This document shows positions 1 to 7,192 of a DNA stretch of 61,460 nt, piece after piece. Within the stretch, counting starts at the first letter, position 1. Every line of letters starts with the position of its first letter. Source of the stretch: DTYU01 sp040757355 (GTDB lineage Bacteria; Bacillota; Desulfotomaculia; Desulfotomaculales; Ammonificaceae); NCBI GenBank assembly GCA_040757355.1, contig JBFLWY010000015.1, forward strand, positions 1-61,460, written 5' to 3'. The translations under genes and the position numbers were made by a program. Below the pieces are notes generated by a model that worked only from the letters and a program-made list of their open reading frames with translations, was not told the DNA's origin and searched no databases.

Positions 1-143
1 ATCACGCCCAAGTTCCTGATGACGGCATCCTGCACCATAATGCCTTGCAGGAAAGTCTCGAAAGAGTGCTTCTCGGTGTACATCCGTATCCTGCCGGTCG
101 CTTCCAGAATCTCCTCCAGGTAGACCTTAAAATCCCGCGGCAT
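1..143 (-). CDS. HepT-like HEPN toxin (DUF86), 3' end beyond window
   Basis: The reading frame opens with ATG at 143 and runs off the left edge, so only about 47 residues are visible. They begin MPRDFKVYLEEILEAT and contain YTEKHSF and QDAVIRNL, the spacing and residues typical of the first helices of DUF86/HEPN proteins; the catalytic RxxxxH motif would lie further on and is not visible. Known members are RNase-like toxins paired with a MNT nucleotidyltransferase antitoxin, which is exactly the upstream gene here. The start overlaps the end of that gene by 17 nt, indicating translational coupling. Family is fairly certain, activity unproven because the C-terminus is missing. Confidence 0.8.
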   Translation of the reverse strand, partial: MPRDFKVYLEEILEATGRIRMYTEKHSFETFLQGIMVQDAVIRNLGV

Positions 144-435
144 ACTCTACCTCTCCGAAAATACGCGGCTTGAGCCGGGGCTTCACGGCCTCCGCAATAA
201 CGAGGTCTACCTTTCTCCCGAACAGCTCCTCCAGGAAAAACTTGAGCCTGAAGTAGTTATCAAAAGTCTTTTCGGAAAACTCTACCAACAGATCCAGGTC
301 GCTCTCTTCCCCGGCACCGCCCCGGACCACGGAACCAAAAACCCCTATTCGGCGAACACCGTAGCTTTTGATGATCTCCGCACACCTCTCTATTTCCCTT
401 AAAACAACCTCTTTTGTGATTGTTTTTGCGGTCAC
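127..435 (-). CDS. MntA-like nucleotidyltransferase antitoxin
   Basis: About 102 residues with the minimal nucleotidyltransferase signature: GVFGSVVRG (GS motif) followed by SDLDLLVEF, giving GSx(10)DxD. In HepT/MntA systems the antitoxin AMPylates the HEPN toxin; the third acidic residue probably lies in KVDLVIAE. The open frame extends further upstream, but a GTG at 435 preceded by GAGGAGG at 6-nt spacing is the best start. The gene overlaps the downstream HepT start, a normal two-gene TA operon. The family is confident; the AMPylation role is inferred from the family. Confidence 0.85.
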   Translation of the reverse strand: MTAKTITKEVVLREIERCAEIIKSYGVRRIGVFGSVVRGGAGEESDLDLLVEFSEKTFDNYFRLKFFLEELFGRKVDLVIAEAVKPRLKPRIFGEVEYAAGF

Positions 436-685
436 CGCGACCTCCTCGCAACCGTTCCGGAAATATCCGCTTTTAGTATACCAGGCACAACGGCCCGGGG
501 CAAGGACGCCTAAGCCCACGGCCTACAGTCCGCCACCGTTATACCGGTCTCATACGGCCAACCGCCCTCCGGTCTGTTGAAGCCTCTCTTGGGTCCAACC
601 AACATTCTCCAAATCTCAGCATCCAACCTGTCCAGCGCTTCGTCAATCCGTTTCACAAGTCATTCATCCGCTTCGAAAACCTCTG
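436..685. other. gap without a confident gene
   Basis: Between MntA and the MazE-like remnant there is no well-supported gene. A minus-strand frame from GTG 656 to TAG 510 (48 residues, VKRIDEALDRLDAEIW at its start) has protein-like composition but matches nothing I recognise and lacks a clear ribosome site. The segment may be decayed DNA belonging to the toxin half of the MazE remnant, but no MazF residues can be read in it. Confidence 0.35.
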
Positions 686-886
686 TTACTCAGATTCCGG
701 CAAGTCAAGCCGGATTCCGTCCCGGCATACACCTGCTTCATCGGCCGGCACCACCTCGGCCTGCGCCGGCAGGAAAAACTCGGCGTCCCTGCGGTTTGTC
801 TCCGCCCAAGCCACGTAGCCTTCTTCCAACTCCTTATTCATCTTCGCCAACTCCTCCATACCGCCGGAGGAAACAGAGTTCTTCAT
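686..886 (-). CDS. MazE/EndoAI-like antitoxin remnant
   Basis: A 66-residue frame starting at ATG 886. Its middle, NKELEEGYVAWAETN followed by AEFFLPAQAEVV, resembles the C-terminal half of CopG-type MazE (EndoAI) antitoxins, in which a 'kxGYmEMAkiN...A...ecEa' segment binds MazF. The N-terminal ribbon-helix-helix DNA-binding part is absent: in-frame stops lie directly upstream. No MazF toxin is readable downstream. A GGGGAGG lies 12 nt before the ATG, long for a ribosome site. Most likely a broken antitoxin gene; the match is from memory of the family motif and is tentative. The 230 bases upstream (887-1117) hold no recognisable gene. Confidence 0.4.
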   Translation of the reverse strand: MKNSVSSGGMEELAKMNKELEEGYVAWAETNRRDAEFFLPAQAEVVPADEAGVCRDGIRLDLPESE

Positions 887-1117
887 AAGCTTTGTCTACC
901 TCCCCGTCCAAGCAGCAATCCCACAGAAGCGCCCCGCAGCAACACAGGATCACGGTTTGGGGCTGGTTTAGGAGCCCGAAAGGCACTATAGAGTACTCAA
1001 AGAGGGGAGAAAACAGCAAATGGATTGCTGAAGGGTTTTACCTTATATGAATTTTGGCTAAAAAATCAATTTTGAGGTCTTTGAAACGGAAAAAAGAGCG
1101 GCTTTTGCAGCATTCCC

Positions 1118-2920
1118 CTAGCGGGGCTGTTTGAGAAGGAGCATTATCGGGTAGTCTTTTACCAGCAGGTCACGGATCACCAAGTTCCCGCCTTCGATAC
1201 TGGTTACCAGCGGCTGCTCAAAACCCTCTAGGCAGTCGATGCCTGTGACCTGTGCTGGAGACAGGCCCCTCACGGTCAACGTCGTCTCCACGCCGGGATC
1301 ATGATCCACGGCCGCCCCGTCGGTCCATAAAGCCAGCAGTAAGTCACCGCTTGGCAGAGAGAAGCTGTAGCTCTTAATGTTCGTTGCCGCGCTTTGTAAT
1401 TCTACGGGCATATTTGCAGGTTTCGCTCCCGCCATAACGGTGCACAGGTTCGTGATAGTGGAAATTACGAGTTGGCGGCTACAATGGCCAGTAGGTACCG
1501 CGGCATTTGTCACTCTAACATCCATGCCCAGATGCATTACGTTGCCTCGGGCATGGTACTTTGCGGCAGCGGTCTCGCTGTACCATACGCCCCATTCTTG
1601 AGCTTCATCTTCCTCCTTTGTGTACCAGTAAATCTCGCCCGCCTCGTATTCTCCCCTGAAGCCGTGCGCCGAAGCTGTGTCCTTAATGCGTTGTACAATA
1701 GCTGGATATTCGTAGTAGTAGTCGCTATCAACCTCCGGCGAAGCTTTAAACATGGGATGCCATGAGACAACATCCACCAGGGGCATTATGTCCGACCGGA
1801 GAATATTAAACAAGTAGTCCTGTGATTCAGGCTCGCGCAAATAAGTGGTACCGGCGAGCGCTATCTTCGCCTCCGGGTACTCCTGGCGGATTACAGGTAC
1901 AACCCGCCTGATAAGGTTTATGTAGTCCTCTACCTCTATCCACTGGACACTGTCTCTGATGTTGGGTTCGTTCCATATCTCGAAATAGCGCACGTGGTCC
2001 CTGACATTGCGAATGATGAACCGCACATAGTCAAGGTACCGCTGAATCTCATCCTCTGTCTTAAACCTTGGGCGGTAAGGTCTTCCCTCTCCGCCGAGCG
2101 CATCGTCCCGAAAGATGAGGAGGTATTTAACTTCCACGCCATTTTCGGCCATGCCTTGTAGGAAATCATGGTGACGTGGTTCGAAGGTGAATTCGGGCTT
2201 ATCCCAGTCGACACGGTTTCCGTCGATCCTCACAATAGTAAAGCGGAATTCCTTCAGCCCTATTTTAGTGACCTCTTTAATGATTGCCTGCAAGTCAGCG
2301 GGTTGACCGGATGGTAACAGACCGTCGTCGATTCCCACACTTCCAATGCGATTGTCCGCCAGTTCGTTTGACTTCTTGGTCTGCAGTCGGGCCTTAGGCA
2401 GTTTGTTCCCGGTTTGGAGGATAATTCTTGAAACAGCGGAACTAGACGTGATGGTGACGGTTCTCGTGGCGGAGTCCCAATGCACCTGTGCACCGAAACT
2501 TTCTCCTACAAACCGCAGCGGGACTAAGGTACGGCCTTTTACAATCTTTCCGGGCACGTCCAAAGTCACAGGATTGTTCCCTACACGCGCGGTCTTTTCC
2601 CCTATAGTAAGTCTTATCACAGTACTGCCCCTAGTGGCCATGACGGTTTTTGTGGCACCGTTCCAACAAACGTCCGCGCCCAAGGCTTCAAAGATCGCCC
2701 GGAGCGAGACCAGGGTGCGGCCGTCTTCAATGACAGGAGGCACGTCGAGCGTCAAACTCCTGCCGTCTACAATGACTGCGGGTTGTGCCGACGCGGGCAA
2801 GACAAAAACCAAGACCAAGATAGCGGCAAGGCCGAAAACCCATAATACCCTACGTATTGTTCTCCCTCTCCTCCCCTGGGTTTTAATTTTCTTTCGGCAA
2901 AAACATCTACTATCCTTCAT
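1118..2920 (-). CDS. Secreted CuAO_N1-domain glycoside hydrolase (clan GH-A type)
   Basis: About 600 residues. An N-terminal hydrophobic segment ending PASAQ is a signal peptide. Two repeats typical of the copper amine oxidase N-terminal domain follow (VDGRSLTLDVPP, EDGRTLVSLRAIFEALGA, KGRTLVPLRFVGESFGA), a wall/surface module common in Clostridia. The rest is a TIM-barrel hydrolase related to GH39/GH5-like enzymes: FEIWNEPN carries the presumed acid/base Glu, VVSWHP follows, and YEAGEIYW may hold the nucleophile; a C-terminal beta domain ends the protein. I chose ATG 2920 (AAAGG 5 nt upstream) over an ATG at 2995 because the longer form adds a second odd hydrophobic stretch. Substrate cannot be told. 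Flanked by TA genes, it appears to be a lone gene in an accessory area. Confidence 0.75.
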   Translation of the reverse strand: MKDSRCFCRKKIKTQGRRGRTIRRVLWVFGLAAILVLVFVLPASAQPAVIVDGRSLTLDVPPVIEDGRTLVSLRAIFEALGADVCWNGATKTVMATRGSTVIRLTIGEKTARVGNNPVTLDVPGKIVKGRTLVPLRFVGESFGAQVHWDSATRTVTITSSSAVSRIILQTGNKLPKARLQTKKSNELADNRIGSVGIDDGLLPSGQPADLQAIIKEVTKIGLKEFRFTIVRIDGNRVDWDKPEFTFEPRHHDFLQGMAENGVEVKYLLIFRDDALGGEGRPYRPRFKTEDEIQRYLDYVRFIIRNVRDHVRYFEIWNEPNIRDSVQWIEVEDYINLIRRVVPVIRQEYPEAKIALAGTTYLREPESQDYLFNILRSDIMPLVDVVSWHPMFKASPEVDSDYYYEYPAIVQRIKDTASAHGFRGEYEAGEIYWYTKEEDEAQEWGVWYSETAAAKYHARGNVMHLGMDVRVTNAAVPTGHCSRQLVISTITNLCTVMAGAKPANMPVELQSAATNIKSYSFSLPSGDLLLALWTDGAAVDHDPGVETTLTVRGLSPAQVTGIDCLEGFEQPLVTSIEGGNLVIRDLLVKDYPIMLLLKQPR

Positions 2921-3345
2921 CGAAACCTTTACGATGCACAATATAACTAAAAAAGCTATCAGCAGCTGCCAATCGGAGGATGTCCCTAAAGGCATCTCTT
3001 CTGCTCATATAGTCCCCTCTGACTGCTGAATTTTCACTTTCGCGCGAACGTGCCAATCTGTTTTTTTGATGGTACTCATAACTGCAACCTATTGCAGTTG
3101 GGTGGGTTCCCGGAAACCTCTCAGTCATTGCTCTAATCTCAAACGACGGTTTATGGTATAGATGTCCGCGGCGGCTGGTACGTTACAGGCGGTTGGTAGT
3201 GCGGCACGTTGGGGCTTCGATGGGTCGGCGTTTTGAGTTCCAGCTGTTGCAACGCTTCCCTCGCCGGATCATAACCAGACACGCCGGGCCCGCCTGGTGC
3301 ACCGACGGAGCTGGCAGGACTCTGCTCAATCACGTCGGAACCCTT
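2921..3345. other. gap without a confident gene
   Basis: About 425 bases upstream of the glycoside hydrolase. Minus-strand frames exist (2910-3128; 3151-3333, rich in Pro and Gln) but none has a recognisable domain and a convincing ribosome site. The Pro-rich frame follows the small ORF at 3346-3525 after one stop codon, so both may be pieces of one decayed gene. No terminator or repeat was recognised. Confidence 0.4.
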
Positions 3346-3525
3346 CTAGGCACCATACACATCACGTTTTTCCTGAGCCTGAAGCATAGGGTCCTCATAA
3401 CCCGCTTCAGTCACCGCCCAGTCCGCCATCGCCCGGATGAAAGCGACAAAGTGCTCCCGCGGATAGAAAGCCTCCGGAAGATCGCCCGCGCCTGCCAAAC
3501 ACCCAGACTCAATCGCCAAACTCAA
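3346..3525 (-). CDS. small ORF overlapping the PIN gene end, unknown
   Basis: A 59-residue frame from TTG 3525 to TAG 3346. Composition is protein-like (AFYPREHFVAFIRAMADWAV, then TEAGYEDPMLQAQEK) but I recognise no family. It overlaps the last 17 nt of the PIN toxin gene, as a coupled third gene of the AbrB/PIN operon would, yet it has no clear ribosome site and could be a fragment of a longer gene that once continued to 3151. Low confidence. Confidence 0.25.
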   Translation of the reverse strand: MSLAIESGCLAGAGDLPEAFYPREHFVAFIRAMADWAVTEAGYEDPMLQAQEKRDVYGA

Positions 3526-3937
3526 GCAGGAACTCTGCGGGCGTTAGGACCTTAATTCGCTTTTTGATTTCATCGGTATGAAAATCCTTATCCCCGGTAA
3601 CAAAACAGTCTGGCTGCGACAAAAGAACAGAAGCAAGAATCGGAATGTCCTTTTCGTCCCGGATATAAGGAAGTTCCTGCTCTTTCAGGTTGGACGGCGT
3701 ATCCACCAATTCGAAGGGAGCGGTCTTAAGGAATTCTTCCCACACATCAAGCTTATGGGGTAACTTGCGGGCGAAAACCATCTTTATCTCATCTATTGAG
3801 TAGCTACACACAACTAAAGTACCTGTCTGGAATATCCTTTCGACAACCCGCCGGGCCGTAGACCCAGGAAAGGCGATCGCTGAGAAAAGAATATTGCTAT
3901 CTATAAATACTCTCAGCAATTCTGCCTTTTCTCCCAT
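3509..3937 (-). CDS. PIN-domain toxin (putative RNase)
   Basis: 142 residues of the PIN superfamily (COG1569-like). FIDSNILFSA near the N-terminus gives the first conserved Asp; SIDEIKMVFARK gives the central Glu; DEKDIPILA gives the third acidic pair; CFVTGDKDF gives the fourth Asp. Such proteins are metal-dependent RNases acting as TA toxins. The gene overlaps the end of the AbrB-type antitoxin gene by 25 nt. The start at ATG 3937 leaves eight residues before the first strand, so a slightly later start is possible. All usual acidic positions are present, so it looks intact. Confidence 0.88.
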   Translation of the reverse strand: MGEKAELLRVFIDSNILFSAIAFPGSTARRVVERIFQTGTLVVCSYSIDEIKMVFARKLPHKLDVWEEFLKTAPFELVDTPSNLKEQELPYIRDEKDIPILASVLLSQPDCFVTGDKDFHTDEIKKRIKVLTPAEFLLEFGD

Positions 3938-4185
3938 TTTTCTTTGCGCACTTCTTCAAGCCATTCGGTTGATTCTCCTTCGGTTACCCCCATCTTTTCG
4001 ATTTCCGGTGCTACTTCCTCGGAGAGCCTCTTAAAAGCTAACAGCGCCGCGTTTTCAATGACGATCTTCCCGTCGGCCTCCAAGAAAATAACCCTGTCGC
4101 CCTCCTTTAGCCTGAGCTTATCCCGAACGGCTTTCGGAATCGTCACCTGACCCTTTGAGGTCACCTTCGCCACCTCGAAATCCAT
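3913..4185 (-). CDS. AbrB/SpoVT-domain antitoxin
   Basis: 90 residues. The N-terminus VAKVTSKGQVTIPKAVRDKL, with the following GDRVIFLEADGKIVIE, is the canonical swapped-hairpin AbrB/MazE-type DNA-binding domain; the acidic, helical C-terminal half (about 50-90) should bind the PIN toxin encoded immediately downstream. Start at ATG 4185 is supported by AGGAGG seven nt upstream. As in other AbrB/PIN modules it probably binds its own promoter, and a sigma-A-like promoter is visible 40 nt upstream. Confidence 0.9.
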   Translation of the reverse strand: MDFEVAKVTSKGQVTIPKAVRDKLRLKEGDRVIFLEADGKIVIENAALLAFKRLSEEVAPEIEKMGVTEGESTEWLEEVRKEKWEKRQNC

Positions 4186-4223
4186 GCGATTTCCTCCTTG
4201 TTTTCCTTACATTCATTACACTA

Positions 4224-4252
4224 ATTATACCGCGGATAGACTGCTGTTGATA
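4224..4252 (-). promoter_or_regulatory. putative sigma-A promoter of the AbrB/PIN operon
   Basis: On the minus strand a perfect -10 TATAAT (plus 4224-4229) lies 17 bp downstream of TATCAA (plus 4247-4252), a weak -35. It is about 39 nt before the AbrB start codon. The -10 and spacing are good, the -35 poor, which would suit a repressed or autoregulated promoter. Confidence 0.55.
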
Positions 4253-4562
4253 GATAGCCCATTAATTTTTTCAGATTTAATAAAAGGCTGCTTCCGCCGC
4301 CGCGAACCTGTCCCGCCCGGGCCGGCACCGGCACGGTTCCTCCGGCAGCCGATCCTCACCAAACTCCCGCCGTCGCGCACGGAGCAGCCTGACATAATTT
4401 TACCAGAACCCCCTTTGGTACGATAAAATCATCCGTCAAGCAGTTCGTCTGTATCGCAGCCGAATGATTCAGTAAGCACCGCTGTCTTCCAAAAGCAACC
4501 CGTTTGACGACGGCTCGCCCACAAGCCGGTCGCGCAGCTTTACATACCGCGCGGTGTGAAAC
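4253..4562. other. gap without a gene
   Basis: About 310 bases between the AbrB promoter and the next gene. It is GC-rich at 4285-4400 and contains no frame with recognisable motifs on either strand. I see no repeat, RNA gene or convincing terminator. Confidence 0.4.
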
Positions 4563-4904
4563 TCAAATTCGGCGATATAGCTCCTGCGCTTGGCTCCGGT
4601 ACTCTTCCGCGCTCTCAATGTAACCCAGAGCCTCCTGGTAATCCCAGATGGACCAAGCTGAAAGATACGAACCGACGGCCTTGTCCGCGCATATGCTGGC
4701 GGCAGAGAAAGCCCTTAAAGATTCCAACAGGGCCACAAGCGCAGCCTCGCGTTCATCAAGGGCCGCAAAAAATGTCTCGCGATACGGCTCCAGGGCTGCT
4801 GGCCACCGCGTGCGTTCGACATCCTTTCTCAGAGCTTCGTTATCCTCTACAAAGGAAGCTAACTCCACAATCATACTCTCGGGATTTGTCTCCAGGGCTT
4901 CCAT
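4563..4904 (-). CDS. hypothetical helical protein
   Basis: 113 residues, mostly predicted helix and acidic (LASFVEDNEALRKDVERTRW, EREAALVALLESL, EALGYIESAEEYRSQAQEL). No signal peptide or membrane segment and no motif I recognise. Start at ATG 4904 follows a GGGGTAG about eight nt upstream. It lies 51 nt after the small membrane protein gene on the same strand, so the two may form an operon. Composition could suit a tetratricopeptide-like helical protein but the repeats are not clear. Confidence 0.5.
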   Translation of the reverse strand: MEALETNPESMIVELASFVEDNEALRKDVERTRWPAALEPYRETFFAALDEREAALVALLESLRAFSAASICADKAVGSYLSAWSIWDYQEALGYIESAEEYRSQAQELYRRI

Positions 4905-4955
4905 AATTCCAACTACCCCGTTATCAGTTTCTTTGAGGCGCTTGACGAAGACTTC

Positions 4956-5318
4956 TCATTTCCGTTTCAAACTTTCTGCTTCTTTTACTTGTCTTTGGCA
5001 TTGCACGTTAAGTGAGTTGACAGCCTTAAAGAAAAGCGCCATGCTCTGCCCGCCCGTTGTATCCTTAAGAAATTTTAGTCTTTCTTCCAACTTCTGGGCC
5101 TCAGGTTCCAGCCGCCTAATACCCTTATGAAATCCACTTTCGCCCCAAGCTTGAAGTCCGGCAAAAACTACAAGAAGTAAAGCCAAGAGGGCAAGGATGG
5201 GCAGAGTAAAGCTCTTCTTGCTTTTACCGGGGCCATCACTCTTCGCCGCAGATAATCCGTTCGAAAACTCTAATTCCTGACCGGGAGAAACTTGCTTCTC
5301 CTCGTTTTCTTCGCTCAT
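4956..5318 (-). CDS. small single-span membrane protein, unknown
   Basis: 120 residues. A polar N-terminal part (SEENEEKQVSPGQELEFS) is followed by one transmembrane helix at about 37-58 (SFTLPILALLALLLVVFAGL) and a helical, charged C-terminal domain (RLEPEAQKLEERLKFLKD). ATG 5318 is preferred because GGTGG lies five nt upstream; an ATG at 5369 is also in frame. Topology suggests cytoplasmic N-terminus and an external coiled domain. Probably co-transcribed with the gene at 4563. Function unknown. Confidence 0.5.
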   Translation of the reverse strand: MSEENEEKQVSPGQELEFSNGLSAAKSDGPGKSKKSFTLPILALLALLLVVFAGLQAWGESGFHKGIRRLEPEAQKLEERLKFLKDTTGGQSMALFFKAVNSLNVQCQRQVKEAESLKRK

Positions 5319-5539
5319 TCGGTCCACCTTCTCTTTCAAGTAAATCTCAAGGTGGCCATTTCGCCGCAACTAACGGGAGCCCTTGAATTAGCCCTTAAAT
5401 TATTCTTGTAAGGAATTATGCGACAAGAGGAGATAAATTCCTTCATTGGTTCCTTTTGGTGAAGCCAACCAATAGCAGGGTGCTCCTTGATAGCACCCTT
5501 GCATAAATCTAAAAGCGAATTATGCCTTGCCGCTTAAAG

Positions 5540-5884
5540 TTACAGAGCCGGGTAGACTATTTCCATCCGCAGCCCTCTCGAATCGACCTCTGGATCTTCT
5601 GGAAGGGTTCTGAGTCCGTATTGCCCGAGAAAAGCCGCAACGGCGAGTACAAAAGCATCGAGCAGGTCATCCGTAGCCACGACCCGCAACCTTGATTGGC
5701 TGAAGAAATTTTCGACAACTCTGACACAGTCAGGATAAACCCGTTGAAGAACCGCAATCCTTTCCCTACATCCCGCTTCGGTTTTCTTACTGTGTTCCAT
5801 CGGAGAACCGGCCAGAGCCCAGAAACATATTTCCGGATGGCTCTCCCGGATACGGGCTCTCGCTTCAGGGTCGTCTGCCCACTA
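5540..5884 (-). pseudogene. DUF429 protein, N-terminally truncated remnant
   Basis: The minus frame from about 5884 to 5540 reads DPEARARIRESHPEICFWAL, then AGSPMEHSKKT, and ends DDLLDAFVLAVAA and RGLRMEIVYPAL. 'HPE.CFWALAG.PM.HSKKT' and the C-terminal 'DDLLDA..LA' block are characteristic of DUF429 (RNase H-like fold) proteins, which are normally about 240-260 residues. Here a TAG closes the frame at its upstream end and the N-terminal half with its catalytic Asp residues cannot be found in any frame. An internal ATG at 5800 could give an 86-residue product, but the conserved block starts before it. I call it a decayed gene. Confidence 0.65.
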
Positions 5885-5974
5885 ATCTTTCCGCCCGCCG
5901 AATCTTCGAAAAGCAACCGCAGCCCTGCTTTGAAACGTTGCCCGCTATAGGACCTGATGTCCCCAGCACAACAA

Positions 5975-6946
5975 TCAAAAGTTTTCTATATAAAAGAACC
6001 ATGCACCTTTATTGAAGCGATCAGGCTTCAACGGACCGGGCCGCTTGCCCTCTGCTTCACAGGTTGACCGGACTTTTTCAGCATCTTCCTTGTCACCGTA
6101 AACCTTCACGTAACACCGGCCATCCCGCGTTTTCCCGGTTTGAACCTGGAGGCCGCTCACGAAATCTTTTGTAACCGCTTGTTCGGAGGCCGCCTCCGAA
6201 ACGGGTAGACATTCCACGGCAACGGAATCTTGCCCTATAAGCGGCTTAGCATTAACCAACGCCCCGGCTATGGCGTTTATCTGCTCCGCACCAAGCACAA
6301 CATTCTTTGTCTGGCGGCGGATGTGCCAGGCAAGACCCACCCCGCTATCAAACACCGGCATCGAACATTCCTCTACCTTGAGCCACTTTGCCCGGGTGAA
6401 AAGCACCGCCGGAAAAAGCCATTGTTCTACCTTGGGCGGCAGGGCCCCACCCGGATTACCTTCCAGCCACTCCTTAAAAAGGCGCACGTGCCGCTTGTTT
6501 TGTTTGGTCGGGCTCTCACACCGTACCCATGAGCTGCCTTCCTTACGCCTCCAGTTGTCTTTATACCCCGAGAAAGCCCCTTCCCAGGCTTTGGTTTCAA
6601 CCAGGTAAATCCCCGGCGGCCCAATCAGGATATGGTCTACCTGGATGAACTCGTCGGGCTTTGGTTCCAAAACCACGTCGTTGACCAGCACCCAATCTTT
6701 GGACAGAAAAAGCCAAAAGTTAAAAGCCGCCCGGTCCTCTCCGCCTTCACCTCGGTTGCTATCCCGGCGCTGCCGCATCTCAAAAGCTAAATCCGCCACC
6801 GGCTTCAGCGCCCAGGAGATCCAGGAAGGAAGCTCCTCATCAAGCCGGTTGCGCCTCTTTTCTTTCTCGCGGGCTACCTTCTCTTTTATCTTTTGGCGGA
6901 AAAGTTCTTTAATTTCTTTGTTCTGGCGCATCACCCGTGCCGGCAC
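5975..6946 (-). CDS. NERD-domain nuclease-related protein
   Basis: 323 residues. After a basic N-terminal helix, the centre (about 95-215) carries the NERD fold: FIQVDHILIGPPGIYLVETK, then AWEGAFSG, the D..ExK arrangement of this PD-(D/E)XK relative, then NKRHVRLFKEWLEG and WLFPAVLFTRA. The C-terminal 70 residues (GLQVQTGKTRDGRCYVKVYG) look like a small SPOR-like beta domain. NERD proteins often neighbour helicases and R-M genes. It follows the DUF499/methylase cluster in the same direction, separated by a decayed gene, so it may be an accessory member of that cluster. The conserved E and K are present. Confidence 0.75.
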   Translation of the reverse strand: MPARVMRQNKEIKELFRQKIKEKVAREKEKRRNRLDEELPSWISWALKPVADLAFEMRQRRDSNRGEGGEDRAAFNFWLFLSKDWVLVNDVVLEPKPDEFIQVDHILIGPPGIYLVETKAWEGAFSGYKDNWRRKEGSSWVRCESPTKQNKRHVRLFKEWLEGNPGGALPPKVEQWLFPAVLFTRAKWLKVEECSMPVFDSGVGLAWHIRRQTKNVVLGAEQINAIAGALVNAKPLIGQDSVAVECLPVSEAASEQAVTKDFVSGLQVQTGKTRDGRCYVKVYGDKEDAEKVRSTCEAEGKRPGPLKPDRFNKGAWFFYIENF

Positions 6947-6962
6947 CGTGTTTCCTCCCGGA

Positions 6963-7170
6963 TTAAACCTTCAGATAGGCCGCCAGCGCCGCCATAATCC
7001 GCTTCTCCCGCGCCTGTAAAAAGCCTTCGTAATCGTCTCTTTCCATAGCCGCCAGCGCTGCCTCATCAATCAAATAGGTAGCCATAATAGGTCAAGCAAC
7101 CTTTTCTTGTCCGGCGTGATATCCAAAAAGTCCTCACCATCCCTTATCTCCGGCTTTCCGAAACTCTACG
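6963..7170 (-). pseudogene. frameshifted gene remnant after the DUF499 gene
   Basis: Two overlapping minus-strand frames read as successive parts of one protein. Upstream piece (about 7170-7075): FGKPEIRDGEDFLDITPDKK then RLLDLLW, ending at a stop. Downstream piece: MATYLIDEAALAAMERDDYE then GFLQAREKRI, stopping at 6963, with a possible ATG at 7085. The join near 7080 needs a frameshift, and a TAG lies just before the first piece. I do not recognise the family. It sits 23 nt or less past the DUF499 stop, so it was probably the next gene of the cluster. Confidence 0.4.
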
Positions 7171-7192
7171 CCGCCTTTAGCCCTTTAGGACA

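Noticed and set aside
2346..3029. 227-residue plus-strand frame opposite the glycoside hydrolase
   Set aside because: Antisense shadow of a gene with signal peptide and recognisable domains.
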